Assembly: GCA_937899365.1 (NCBI GenBank)
Contig: CALBPH010000815.1
Coordinates: 1 to 13,739 of the forward strand
Reading direction: 5' to 3'
Length of the DNA stretch: 13,739 nucleotides
DNA from: an uncultured Leptolyngbya sp.
Lineage (GTDB): Bacteria; Cyanobacteriota; Cyanobacteriia; Phormidesmidales; Phormidesmidaceae
This document shows, piece after piece, positions 6,396 through 12,953 of the stretch (positions within the stretch are counted from its first letter, which is position 1; the number at the start of each line of letters is the position of its first letter). The notes under the pieces were generated by a model that was given only the letters and a program-made list of their open reading frames with translations, was not told the DNA's origin and ran no database searches. A program made the translations under genes and the position numbers.

Positions 6396-7961
6396 ATGAT
6401 AAGCGTTTACGAGAATTTGCCCGATGTTTTTAATCTTGCTGCTTCCCTGATCGAGAATAATCTCAATCAAGGGAATGGTGAAAAGGCAGCTTTTTACACA
6501 CGCTCCAGGAGTTACAATTATGCGCAGGTCAGCAGTCTAGTTAAACGCAGTGCACAAGTTTTATCTAAGCTTGGTGTAGAGCAGGAGGATCGAGTAGGTA
6601 TTCTCCTTGAGAATAGAGTAGAGTGGATATTTTTATTTTTGGGTGCGATTTGGTTGGGAGCTGTACCAGTTCCGATTAACCCTGTTTGTTCTTTGGAAGA
6701 TGTGAACTACATTCTTCAAGATTCTCGAAGTAGGCTACTGCTAACAACTCAGGCATGGCAGGAAAAAATAGAGCCTACCTCATTAAACTATTTACGTCAT
6801 ATTTTACTTGTTGATGGGGAGAATTCTTTTCTCTCCATGGTTGAACAAAATCAGGAATGGACAGTGCATGCTTCTACGTCTCCTGACGAGTCAGCTTTTT
6901 GGCTCTATACATCTGGTAGTACAGGGCGCCCCAAAGGCGTAGTTCATGCCCATCAAAGCTTTCTTTTTTGCGCCCAGCATTATGGTCAAGAAACCATTGG
7001 CTTAACTCAAGATGATATTACGTACTCTGTAGCCAGTATGGCATTTGCATATGGCTTAGGTAATAGCCTTTATTTACCTATGGCAGCGGGGGCTGCCTCA
7101 GTCTTATCCGATGCCAGCAATGCCTTTGACCTTGTTGACGATGTTCAACATTTTCGACCAACGGTTTTCTTTGGGATACCGAGTGTGTATGCCAATATAT
7201 TAGAGGTTGGAGATATCTCTAACTTCGATGCATCGTCACTACGTCTGTGCATATCGGCAGCAGAGCAGCTTCCTAAAAGTGTTTGGCAGCGGTGGTTTGA
7301 TACCCATAATTTGGAAATTTGTGAAGGGATTGGTACTACTGAATTACTTTATATATTTCTCTCTAACCAGCTGGGGAAGTCAAAGCCGGGGAGTTCTGGC
7401 CAACCTTTGCCAGGGTATGAGGTGCAAGTCGTGGATGAAAATGGACTACCCTGCTCTATTGGAGAAATTGGTGAGTTGCAAGTGAAGGGTCCTAGCTTGA
7501 TGTTGGCATACTGGAATCGTCTACAGGAAACTCGCAAAGCAATTAATGGTTCTACTATGAGGACTGGGGATCGGTATAGACGTGATCGTGACGGTTTCTT
7601 CTGGTTTGTGGGACGCAAGGACGAGTTGTTTAAGGTGAATGGTCAATGGATTTTGCCATTGGAGATAGAAGAGGTCTTACATCAACATCCACAAATCCAT
7701 GAGGTGGCTGTCATATCATCTTCTGACCGGGGTGAAAAATTGAACGAAGTTGTGGCTTATATTAGCCTTAAATCCCAGCAATCATCGACACCGGAGTTAG
7801 AAAGAACCATTTATCAATTTGTTAAACAGCGGTTGCCACACTTTAAGACACCAAAGCGAATTTACTTTTTAGATAGCTTACCTCGTACATCTACAGGCAA
7901 AATCCATCGCCAACTGCTAAAAAATAAGTTGGCTAACGAAGCATTTGCACTCTCTCGTTAA
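6396..7961 (+). CDS. aryl acid:AMP/CoA ligase (benzoate-CoA-ligase-like, probable salicylate activation)
   Basis: A 521-residue ANL-superfamily enzyme from the preferred start at 6396 (an upstream ATG at 6351 would add 15 residues). Core motifs are intact: Y171-T-S-G-S-T-G-R-P-K-G (P-loop), G-I-G-T-T-E-L-L-Y-I-F-L-S-N (A5), Y-R-R-D-R-D-G-F-F-W-F-V-G-R-K-D-E-L-F-K (A7-A8 hinge), and T-S-T-G-K502-I-H-R with the C-terminal catalytic lysine. The A5 region and GSSGQPLPGYEV resemble benzoate/4-hydroxybenzoate-CoA ligases rather than the DhbE/YbtE-type aryl-AMP ligases usual in siderophore loading. The reaction is adenylation of an aryl carboxylate and transfer to a thiol, either CoA or the phosphopantetheine of the small ACP at 5652. 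The salicylate synthase just downstream makes salicylate the likely substrate (inference). Confidence 0.85.
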   Translation: MISVYENLPDVFNLAASLIENNLNQGNGEKAAFYTRSRSYNYAQVSSLVKRSAQVLSKLGVEQEDRVGILLENRVEWIFLFLGAIWLGAVPVPINPVCSLEDVNYILQDSRSRLLLTTQAWQEKIEPTSLNYLRHILLVDGENSFLSMVEQNQEWTVHASTSPDESAFWLYTSGSTGRPKGVVHAHQSFLFCAQHYGQETIGLTQDDITYSVASMAFAYGLGNSLYLPMAAGAASVLSDASNAFDLVDDVQHFRPTVFFGIPSVYANILEVGDISNFDASSLRLCISAAEQLPKSVWQRWFDTHNLEICEGIGTTELLYIFLSNQLGKSKPGSSGQPLPGYEVQVVDENGLPCSIGEIGELQVKGPSLMLAYWNRLQETRKAINGSTMRTGDRYRRDRDGFFWFVGRKDELFKVNGQWILPLEIEEVLHQHPQIHEVAVISSSDRGEKLNEVVAYISLKSQQSSTPELERTIYQFVKQRLPHFKTPKRIYFLDSLPRTSTGKIHRQLLKNKLANEAFALSR

Positions 7962-8005
7962 CGTTTCAACTGAATGTAGTTGCAAGAAGTAGGGAGAATT
8001 TAACG

Positions 8006-8031
8006 ACATTTGTCAACAACATTTATCAACG
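8006..8031 (+). repeat. 13-bp tandem duplication in the ligase/salicylate synthase gap
   Basis: ACATTTGTCAACA is followed immediately by ACATTTATCAACG, two mismatches apart. It lies 28 bases before the GTG start of the salicylate synthase and may be a simple duplication or a regulatory element. No function can be assigned. Confidence 0.35.
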
Positions 8032-8047
8032 ACGTATAGATTTATTC

Positions 8048-8052
8048 AGGAG
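8048..8052 (+). promoter_or_regulatory. Shine-Dalgarno supporting the GTG start of the salicylate synthase
   Basis: AGGAG, 7 bases before GTG 8060, supports a GTG start; no ATG lies in frame near the beginning of the conserved region. Confidence 0.65.
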
Positions 8053-8059
8053 AAAGTCA

Positions 8060-9241
8060 GTGGTATTGGAATTCAAACCTTCAACCAAGTATTATGAAAC
8101 GTTCATTCCCGGTAAAAGAGAGCCAACGATCGTTTTAAACAATCTCCTTCAGGCTGGTGTTTTTTCTAAGTACGCCATGTATGTGGCAGACGATGAAACT
8201 CGCATTGCTGGAGGAGAACTGGCAAGGGTTTCGGTGAGTCAGCAGGAAGTTTCGCTACAAGGACTGGAGATATCTAGATCGGAACCCGTTAGCGATCCCC
8301 TGAAGCAAGTTGAAGAGTATCTGAATTCTCTAGCTCTTGAAAATTGGACAGCTTATGGCTATGTCGCTTTTGATATAGCTCGTTTTTACTCTTCTTATTC
8401 AAAGGCAATTACCCAACCGCTTTGCAACTTTCTCATCCCTGAAACTGAATTGCAGTTTACTAAGGAAGGGGTAAAGATTAAGACAACACAATCCCTGGAA
8501 ACTATCAGAAAACAGCTATTTGTCGATGCTGACCTGCCAAACTTTGAGTCAGTATCACTTTCCCTTGATAGAGGCGATCAAGAAGCATATCAAAATTCCG
8601 TCAGTGAGATGATTGATGCTATTCAAGGGGGACATTTACACAAAGCAATTATTGCACGGGCGCGTGAACTTACTGGAAGTTTAGATGTTTTAGGCACCTA
8701 TGTAGCCGGTGCAAAGGCTAATAATGCAGCTCGTTCCTATTGCTTAGATTTTGAAAGCATACAAGCGGTTGGATTTAGTCCTGAAACATTGATAGAGGTA
8801 AGTCAAGATGGTTTTGTAACGACCAATCCCCTAGCTGGAACCCGACCGCGCGGAAATACTATAGAAGAAGATCTTAAATTGAGCACCGAGCTGTTTACCG
8901 ATGCCAAAGAGGTTAAAGAACATGCGCTGTCTGTTTGGCTGGCTCAGGATGAAATCACGGCTATTTGTTTACCAGGAACAGTTCAGATTTTCAACTTTAT
9001 GGAGGTTAAGCGATATCGTTGTGTTCAACACCTATCATCTAGGGTCGGTGGTCAGCTGCAATCAGATAAGACGTTCTGGGATGCTTTGAAGGTTTTATTT
9101 CCAGGTATTACGGTTTCTGGAATCAATAAGGATAAAGCTCTGGAATGGATTGATCGCTTAGAGACTCAGCCTAGAGGTATTTACGCTGGTGGAATCGGTT
9201 GGGTGGATAGTTGTGGTAAAGCAGATTTATCAATATGGTGA
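8060..9241 (+). CDS. salicylate synthase (MbtI/Irp9-like), C-terminus lost by frameshift
   Basis: A chorismate-utilising enzyme of the menaquinone/siderophore/tryptophan (MST) family. Visible are the general base in G-H-L-H-K195-A-I-I-A-R (Irp9 K193 is almost at the same number), T-N-P-L-A-G-T-R (255-262), D-A-K283-E284-V-K-E-H and P-R-G-I-Y-A-G-G-I-G-W-V-D. Family members with this TNPLAGTR pattern convert chorismate to isochorismate and on to salicylate plus pyruvate. The frame ends early at TGA 9239-9241 after A-D-L-S-I-W (393 residues; Irp9 and MbtI have about 434-450). The missing end, including the AGAGIV-ES-P-E segment that holds a Mg2+-binding glutamate, is present just downstream in the +1 frame (to 9359). 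As written the enzyme is probably inactive. It sits between the ligase (98 bases) and the second AcpS-like gene. Confidence 0.85.
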   Translation: MVLEFKPSTKYYETFIPGKREPTIVLNNLLQAGVFSKYAMYVADDETRIAGGELARVSVSQQEVSLQGLEISRSEPVSDPLKQVEEYLNSLALENWTAYGYVAFDIARFYSSYSKAITQPLCNFLIPETELQFTKEGVKIKTTQSLETIRKQLFVDADLPNFESVSLSLDRGDQEAYQNSVSEMIDAIQGGHLHKAIIARARELTGSLDVLGTYVAGAKANNAARSYCLDFESIQAVGFSPETLIEVSQDGFVTTNPLAGTRPRGNTIEEDLKLSTELFTDAKEVKEHALSVWLAQDEITAICLPGTVQIFNFMEVKRYRCVQHLSSRVGGQLQSDKTFWDALKVLFPGITVSGINKDKALEWIDRLETQPRGIYAGGIGWVDSCGKADLSIW

Positions 9242-9359
9242 TCGTGTTTACTTAAATGCTGGTGCTGGAATTGTCGCTGAATCAGTTCCTAAAAATGAAT
9301 ATATCGAGTCGGTCAATAAAATGAATACCATGCTCAATAATCTAGTTCTAAAAGCTTAG
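9222..9359 (+). pseudogene. out-of-frame C-terminal end of the salicylate synthase
   Basis: In the +1 frame the bases read Q-I-Y-Q-Y-G-D-R-V-Y-L-N-A-G-A-G-I-V-A-E-S-V-P and end at TAG 9357-9359. This is exactly the conserved end of MST-family salicylate synthases. Its stop is 7 bases before ATG 9367 of the next gene, normal operon spacing, so the ancestral gene surely ran to 9359. The switch falls at ATTTATCAATA (9225-9235), which would encode D-L-S-I in the first frame and I-Y-Q-Y in the second. Confidence 0.8.
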
Positions 9360-9366
9360 ACAGCAG

Positions 9367-9837
9367 ATGATACCCATGGAAATGCCGGAGATGATAACAG
9401 ATATCGAGCGGCAAATTTCTCAACGGTTATCTGACTGTGACACCATTTATTCTGATGTTATCGGTCACGGCATTTATCTTGTAGACATTAATCGTTTCCA
9501 AATCCTAAGGGATCGCTTAGGAGAGTCGCTTGAACAACATTGTTTCACAGAGCAAGAACAGCTTAATTCATTTGTCGGTAACCGTCGTTTACATTTTTTT
9601 GCAGGTCGTCTGGCCGGAAAAAATGCAGTGGTCAAAGCACTGGGTCGAGACAATGTTCCTGAAAATGCTTGGCGAAGTATTGATATTCAAAAACTGCCCA
9701 GTGGTCAGCCGTCAGTGGTTCTCAAGGATGACGTTCGAAACGCTGCCCATCAGCTAGGAGTTCAAACCTGGTTCCTAAGCATTAGCCACACGTCAGCCTA
9801 TGCCGTAGCGAGTGCGATCGCTCTCCGTCCTCACTAG
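9367..9837 (+). CDS. second AcpS-like protein, catalytic metal ligands replaced
   Basis: A 156-residue protein with the AcpS fold signature: G-I-Y37-L-V-D-I-N-R-F, C-F-T-E-Q-E-Q, F-F-A-G-R-L-A-G-K85-N86-A-V-V-K-A-L-G, P-S-G-Q-P-S-V-V-L and S-I-S-H141-T-S-A-Y-A-V-A-S-A-I. The two Mg2+ ligands of active AcpS enzymes (Asp in GID, Glu in KEA) are Tyr37 and Asn86 here, with the conserved spacing of 49 residues, so alignment error is unlikely. The remaining conserved positions, including the C-terminal SISH...YA strand, are kept. It may be a non-catalytic partner, use another metal site, or be decaying. Several ATGs (9367, 9376, 9382, 9391) could start it; 9367 gives the longest product. A HIP1 octamer (GCGATCGC) lies inside its last codons at 9814-9821. 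Confidence 0.75.
   Translation: MIPMEMPEMITDIERQISQRLSDCDTIYSDVIGHGIYLVDINRFQILRDRLGESLEQHCFTEQEQLNSFVGNRRLHFFAGRLAGKNAVVKALGRDNVPENAWRSIDIQKLPSGQPSVVLKDDVRNAAHQLGVQTWFLSISHTSAYAVASAIALRPH
9814..9821. other. HIP1 octamer (cyanobacterial signature)
   Basis: GCGATCGC is a highly over-represented palindrome in many cyanobacterial genomes. Only one full copy was seen here, so it supports but does not prove cyanobacterial origin. Confidence 0.6.
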
Positions 9838-9983
9838 AGTGAGAAGCCCAACAAGTGAGTAAAAATAGTAACTCTGATTTATGAGATTTAATGGCCATAT
9901 TTCTTGAACCCAATCCATAAATTATGTTCAGATTCTCCAAAAAAATATTCCATGACAGTGACCATTAAATCTAACATTGTTCT

Positions 9984-11525
9984 ATGACTGCCTACCAATC
10001 AGGGATTAGCTCACTGGCGGTGAGTTTTCCCAAGACAATCCGAACCAATGATTATTGGCAACAAAAGTATCCTGAACTAATCCCTCAACCTCGTTCTCGA
10101 CGGGTAAAAAGACCTATTCAGAAGAACTCTTTATCAAACGATTTGGATATTTGGTCTCAAGCTGTTTCTCCTTATTTATCTGATCCATTTCGGGGTAATG
10201 TTGAGCGCTGGGTTGTCGATGATGGAGAGTCTGCGTTGATGTTGGAGTATACGTCAGCGAAAGCAGTTTTAGACGCTATCAATCTTGCACCCACTCAGAT
10301 TGACCTGATTATTGTTAGTTCGCTTTTTTCTGAAAAATTAGGGACTGGAAATGCCGTAGCTCTTGCTGATCAGTTAGGTCTCAATGTTCCTGCCTGGAAT
10401 TTGGATTCAACCTGTTCCGGTGCTTTAATTGCGCTACAGAATGCCTGTTCATTAATTCAGACCGGGGAATATACCAAGGTATTAGTTGTCGCCTCTCACC
10501 TTGGCTCTAATGTTGTTGAACCATCGGATACGCTGGCTTGGTCCATGGGTGACGGTGCCGGGGCTTTTGTGGTTGAGCCTTTAAATTCAGGCCAAGGGTT
10601 GCTCGGTAGTAAAGTCGTTAATACGGCATCTACCTGCGGTGCCTATGTCCATGAATTGGTGATTGATCAAGCAGGTAACCCACGCTATTTCACGCGTACA
10701 GGTGAAAATATGAGCATGTTAGCGGCAACAGCGGTGGATTTTGTTCGCGACTGTTGTAGAGCAGCGATTAAATCAGCAGGAGTCACGCTAGAGCAAATTG
10801 ACTATTTCGCGTTTAATACTCCAACTCCATGGTATAGCCAGGTTTGTGTCCAAGCCCTAGACATCAGCCCAGAACGTGTGCTCAATCTTTATCCACACTA
10901 TGCCAATATCGGACCTGTTTACCCAATAGCCAACCTATACCATGCCGCTTTAGATGGACGGATCCGTGAGAATGACCTGGTATTGATTTATAGTAATGGC
11001 GCAGGTGCTACAGCCGCCGCCATGGTTGTTCGATGGGGCGATGTAGCCTTGGGTCCGGCGCCTGCCCTGCCCCTACAAGTTATTTCAGAACAAGATAAAG
11101 TCAGTGATATACTTCAGACTAAGGATGACTCTCATGTGGTTTCACATGTCAGCTCGGACATTCAAATCTCCAAAGAAAAGGTTTTAGCAGCACCACAGCC
11201 ACAACAGAAAAAAGCTCTTATAGAAGCTTATTTATTACAGTTGCTTAGGCATCTATTGCAACATCCTGAGCTTCGACTTGAAACAGATCAATCTCTCAGG
11301 TACTTAGTAGATTCGCTAGTGGCTTTGGAGATTAAACGAAGGCTTGAAGTGGATTTAGGGATTCAGGTTCCTATGATCAAGCTATTTCAAAATGATTGTA
11401 TTGAGAAACTGGTTGATTTTATAGTTGAGCAGTTTATGGTTATGAGCTTAACTGCTCCATTTCAACCATCTTTGAATAGAAATGATGAAGATAGAAATGA
11501 TGATTTTCAAGAATTAATTCTTTAG
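9984..11525 (+). CDS. KAS III-like ketosynthase/acyltransferase fused to an ACP
   Basis: 513 residues in two parts. Residues 1 to ~355 are a thiolase-fold KAS III: nucleophile in D-S-T-C144-S-G-A-L-I-A-L, G-D-G-A-G-A-F-V-V, Y-A-N308-I-G-P and G-A-G-A-T-A-A. Residues ~405-487 are an ACP with phosphopantetheine site L-V-D-S444-L-V-A-L-E-I-K. Where FabH has the catalytic HQAN, this protein has N278-T-P-T, so Cys and the last Asn are kept but His is not. This suggests an acyl-transferring role rather than normal decarboxylative condensation, though it may be a subfamily trait. After the ACP a ~26-residue tail ends in the acidic sequence NDEDRNDDFQELIL, shaped like a C-terminal docking motif. It probably receives the aryl group from the small ACP and passes it to the NRPS (inference). 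ATG 9984 begins immediately before the conserved ISSLAVSFPKTIRTNDYW segment. Confidence 0.8.
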   Translation: MTAYQSGISSLAVSFPKTIRTNDYWQQKYPELIPQPRSRRVKRPIQKNSLSNDLDIWSQAVSPYLSDPFRGNVERWVVDDGESALMLEYTSAKAVLDAINLAPTQIDLIIVSSLFSEKLGTGNAVALADQLGLNVPAWNLDSTCSGALIALQNACSLIQTGEYTKVLVVASHLGSNVVEPSDTLAWSMGDGAGAFVVEPLNSGQGLLGSKVVNTASTCGAYVHELVIDQAGNPRYFTRTGENMSMLAATAVDFVRDCCRAAIKSAGVTLEQIDYFAFNTPTPWYSQVCVQALDISPERVLNLYPHYANIGPVYPIANLYHAALDGRIRENDLVLIYSNGAGATAAAMVVRWGDVALGPAPALPLQVISEQDKVSDILQTKDDSHVVSHVSSDIQISKEKVLAAPQPQQKKALIEAYLLQLLRHLLQHPELRLETDQSLRYLVDSLVALEIKRRLEVDLGIQVPMIKLFQNDCIEKLVDFIVEQFMVMSLTAPFQPSLNRNDEDRNDDFQELIL

Positions 11526-11833
11526 CCTAATTTTTCTTGCCAGAGATTAATTCAAAAAATCAGGTGCCAATCAGGGCAAGTGGGTAAGTGGGTACGGAAA
11601 ATTATTTGCCTGTCAAAACGGCCTCTAAGTTTACTTAACAAAGATTGAATGTGTAATTTATTCTGCTTATCAGAGAATGCTGCGACTGCGACTAACGGAC
11701 GGAAGAATGGGAGATACTCTTTAGTTTAGCTTCCCAAATTATTTATCCACTTAGTTGCATTAAGTGTATTGATATTAGAGATTGTCTCAAATTGAGTGAA
11801 ATGTTTGAATTTGAATGAATCTACGAGGTTTAA
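11526..11833. other. 308-base gap before the halogenase
   Basis: No gene is recognised. Short tandem duplications stand out: AGTGGGTA twice near 11580-11595, TGCGAC twice near 11690-11702 and TTTGAA twice near 11805-11816. CTTGCC (11536-11541) and GGCAAG (11575-11580) form a long-loop inverted repeat. The gap is wide enough for a separate promoter of the halogenase, but I could not place one with confidence. Confidence 0.4.
11825..11828 (+). promoter_or_regulatory. Shine-Dalgarno of the halogenase gene
   Basis: GAGG is followed by ATGATG at 11834 and 11837, 5 and 8 bases away. Spacing slightly favours the second ATG, which would shorten the protein by one residue. Confidence 0.55.
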
Positions 11834-12811
11834 ATGATGCAAAGTAAGGTTTCGGAAAAACAAAGTTTCTTTCTTGACTCGAAAGAGTTAGAGAAATTTC
11901 ATCGGCATGGATATCTAGGTCCTTTTACATTATTCGAGCCAGATGAGATGAGAGCATTGTGGAATCAAGTGCGTCCTGAGGTTTCTGAGCGCACGAGTGC
12001 TGTGTATCAAGATAAGAGTGCTGTTTCGGGAGCAACTAATATTGCCAATTATGATCGTCACTTAGATATTTCTTTTTTAGCTGATCATATTTGTCAACCC
12101 AAAATAGTTGATAGAGTATCTAGCATCCTAGGTCCTGATATTTTATGTTGGCGCAGCGAATTTTTTCCAAAATATCCAGGTGATGAAGGCACCGATTGGC
12201 ATCAAGCCGATACTTTTGAAAATGCCTCTGGTTCACCTCAAATCGTATGGCCAGAGAAGGTTAAAGATTTTGGTGGTACGATAACTGTCTGGACAGCATT
12301 TACAGAATCCACGATAGAAAATGGCTGTCTACAGTTTATTCCTGGTACTCATCAAACAATGTACTACGATGAAAGCAAGCGGATGCATTATGACTCTAAC
12401 CAGATTAATACAAAGGAGAAAAAAGGAGTCACGCGCGGCTTTTTTGGTTACGACTATCGTCAGTTGCAAATTGATTCTAACTGGACTCCGGATGATTCAA
12501 AAAGTGTCTCCATGGTTATGAAGCCCGGTCAATTTATTATATTTTGGTCAACATTAATGCATGCTTCGCATCCTCATAGTGGAAAGACACCGAATATGCG
12601 CCTAGGTTTTGTCTCTCGTTATGTGCCAACATCAGTGAAAGTTTACCCTGATACTGATGTTGTGTCTGAATATGGTGGAAGTATCAGTCTAGATAAGTAT
12701 GGCGCAGTATTAGTATGTGGAAAGAATGAGTTTTCACACAATCGAGTTTCGACTCAAACTACTAAAGGACATCCATTCAAATATCGTAATCGTACCTGTT
12801 TCAGACTTTAA
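11834..12811 (+). CDS. SyrB2-type Fe(II)/2-oxoglutarate-dependent halogenase (chlorinating enzyme)
   Basis: A 325-residue PhyH-superfamily protein that matches the SyrB2/CytC3 class of aliphatic halogenases in length and motifs. In W-H123-Q-A125-D-T-F the carboxylate of the usual HxD facial triad is replaced by alanine (HxA), which opens an iron site for chloride and is the hallmark of this class (SyrB2 H116/A118). The second iron ligand is in T-L-M-H243-A-S-H-P-H-S-G (SyrB2 H235), and R256 in N-M-R-L-G-F is placed to bind 2-oxoglutarate. Further signatures are GGTITVWTAF, ENGCLQFIPGTH and RLGFVSRYVPTSVKVYP. Enzymes of this type chlorinate unactivated carbons of amino acids tethered to a carrier protein, using O2, 2-oxoglutarate and halide. 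The likely substrate is an aminoacyl or intermediate thioester on a carrier domain of the NRPS whose gene starts 142 bases downstream. Confidence 0.9.
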   Translation: MMQSKVSEKQSFFLDSKELEKFHRHGYLGPFTLFEPDEMRALWNQVRPEVSERTSAVYQDKSAVSGATNIANYDRHLDISFLADHICQPKIVDRVSSILGPDILCWRSEFFPKYPGDEGTDWHQADTFENASGSPQIVWPEKVKDFGGTITVWTAFTESTIENGCLQFIPGTHQTMYYDESKRMHYDSNQINTKEKKGVTRGFFGYDYRQLQIDSNWTPDDSKSVSMVMKPGQFIIFWSTLMHASHPHSGKTPNMRLGFVSRYVPTSVKVYPDTDVVSEYGGSISLDKYGAVLVCGKNEFSHNRVSTQTTKGHPFKYRNRTCFRL

Positions 12812-12953
12812 TGAAAACCGACCAAGCGAATTGTCTATCTCACATTTAGTTGTCTCGATAATTAGTGTGGTCCGTAATTATGAGAGAGAAATATTGACGC
12901 TTTAGTTCCTATCTTTCCGTTTTTAATCCTCATCATCAAGCAATAAATATATT

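Noticed and set aside
6210..6470. Minus-strand 86-codon frame across the AcpS/ligase junction
   Set aside because: It is an antisense shadow of two recognisable plus-strand genes and resembles no protein family.
9222..9241. Programmed ribosomal frameshift in the salicylate synthase
   Set aside because: There is no slippery heptamer or stimulatory hairpin at the junction, and conserved residues are missing as well as shifted, so a deletion explains it better.
9952..9987. 11-codon mini-frame (M-T-V-T-I-K-S-N-I-V-L) whose stop overlaps the KAS III start as ATGA
   Set aside because: It could be a coupled leader peptide, but it has no ribosome site and such short frames are common by chance.
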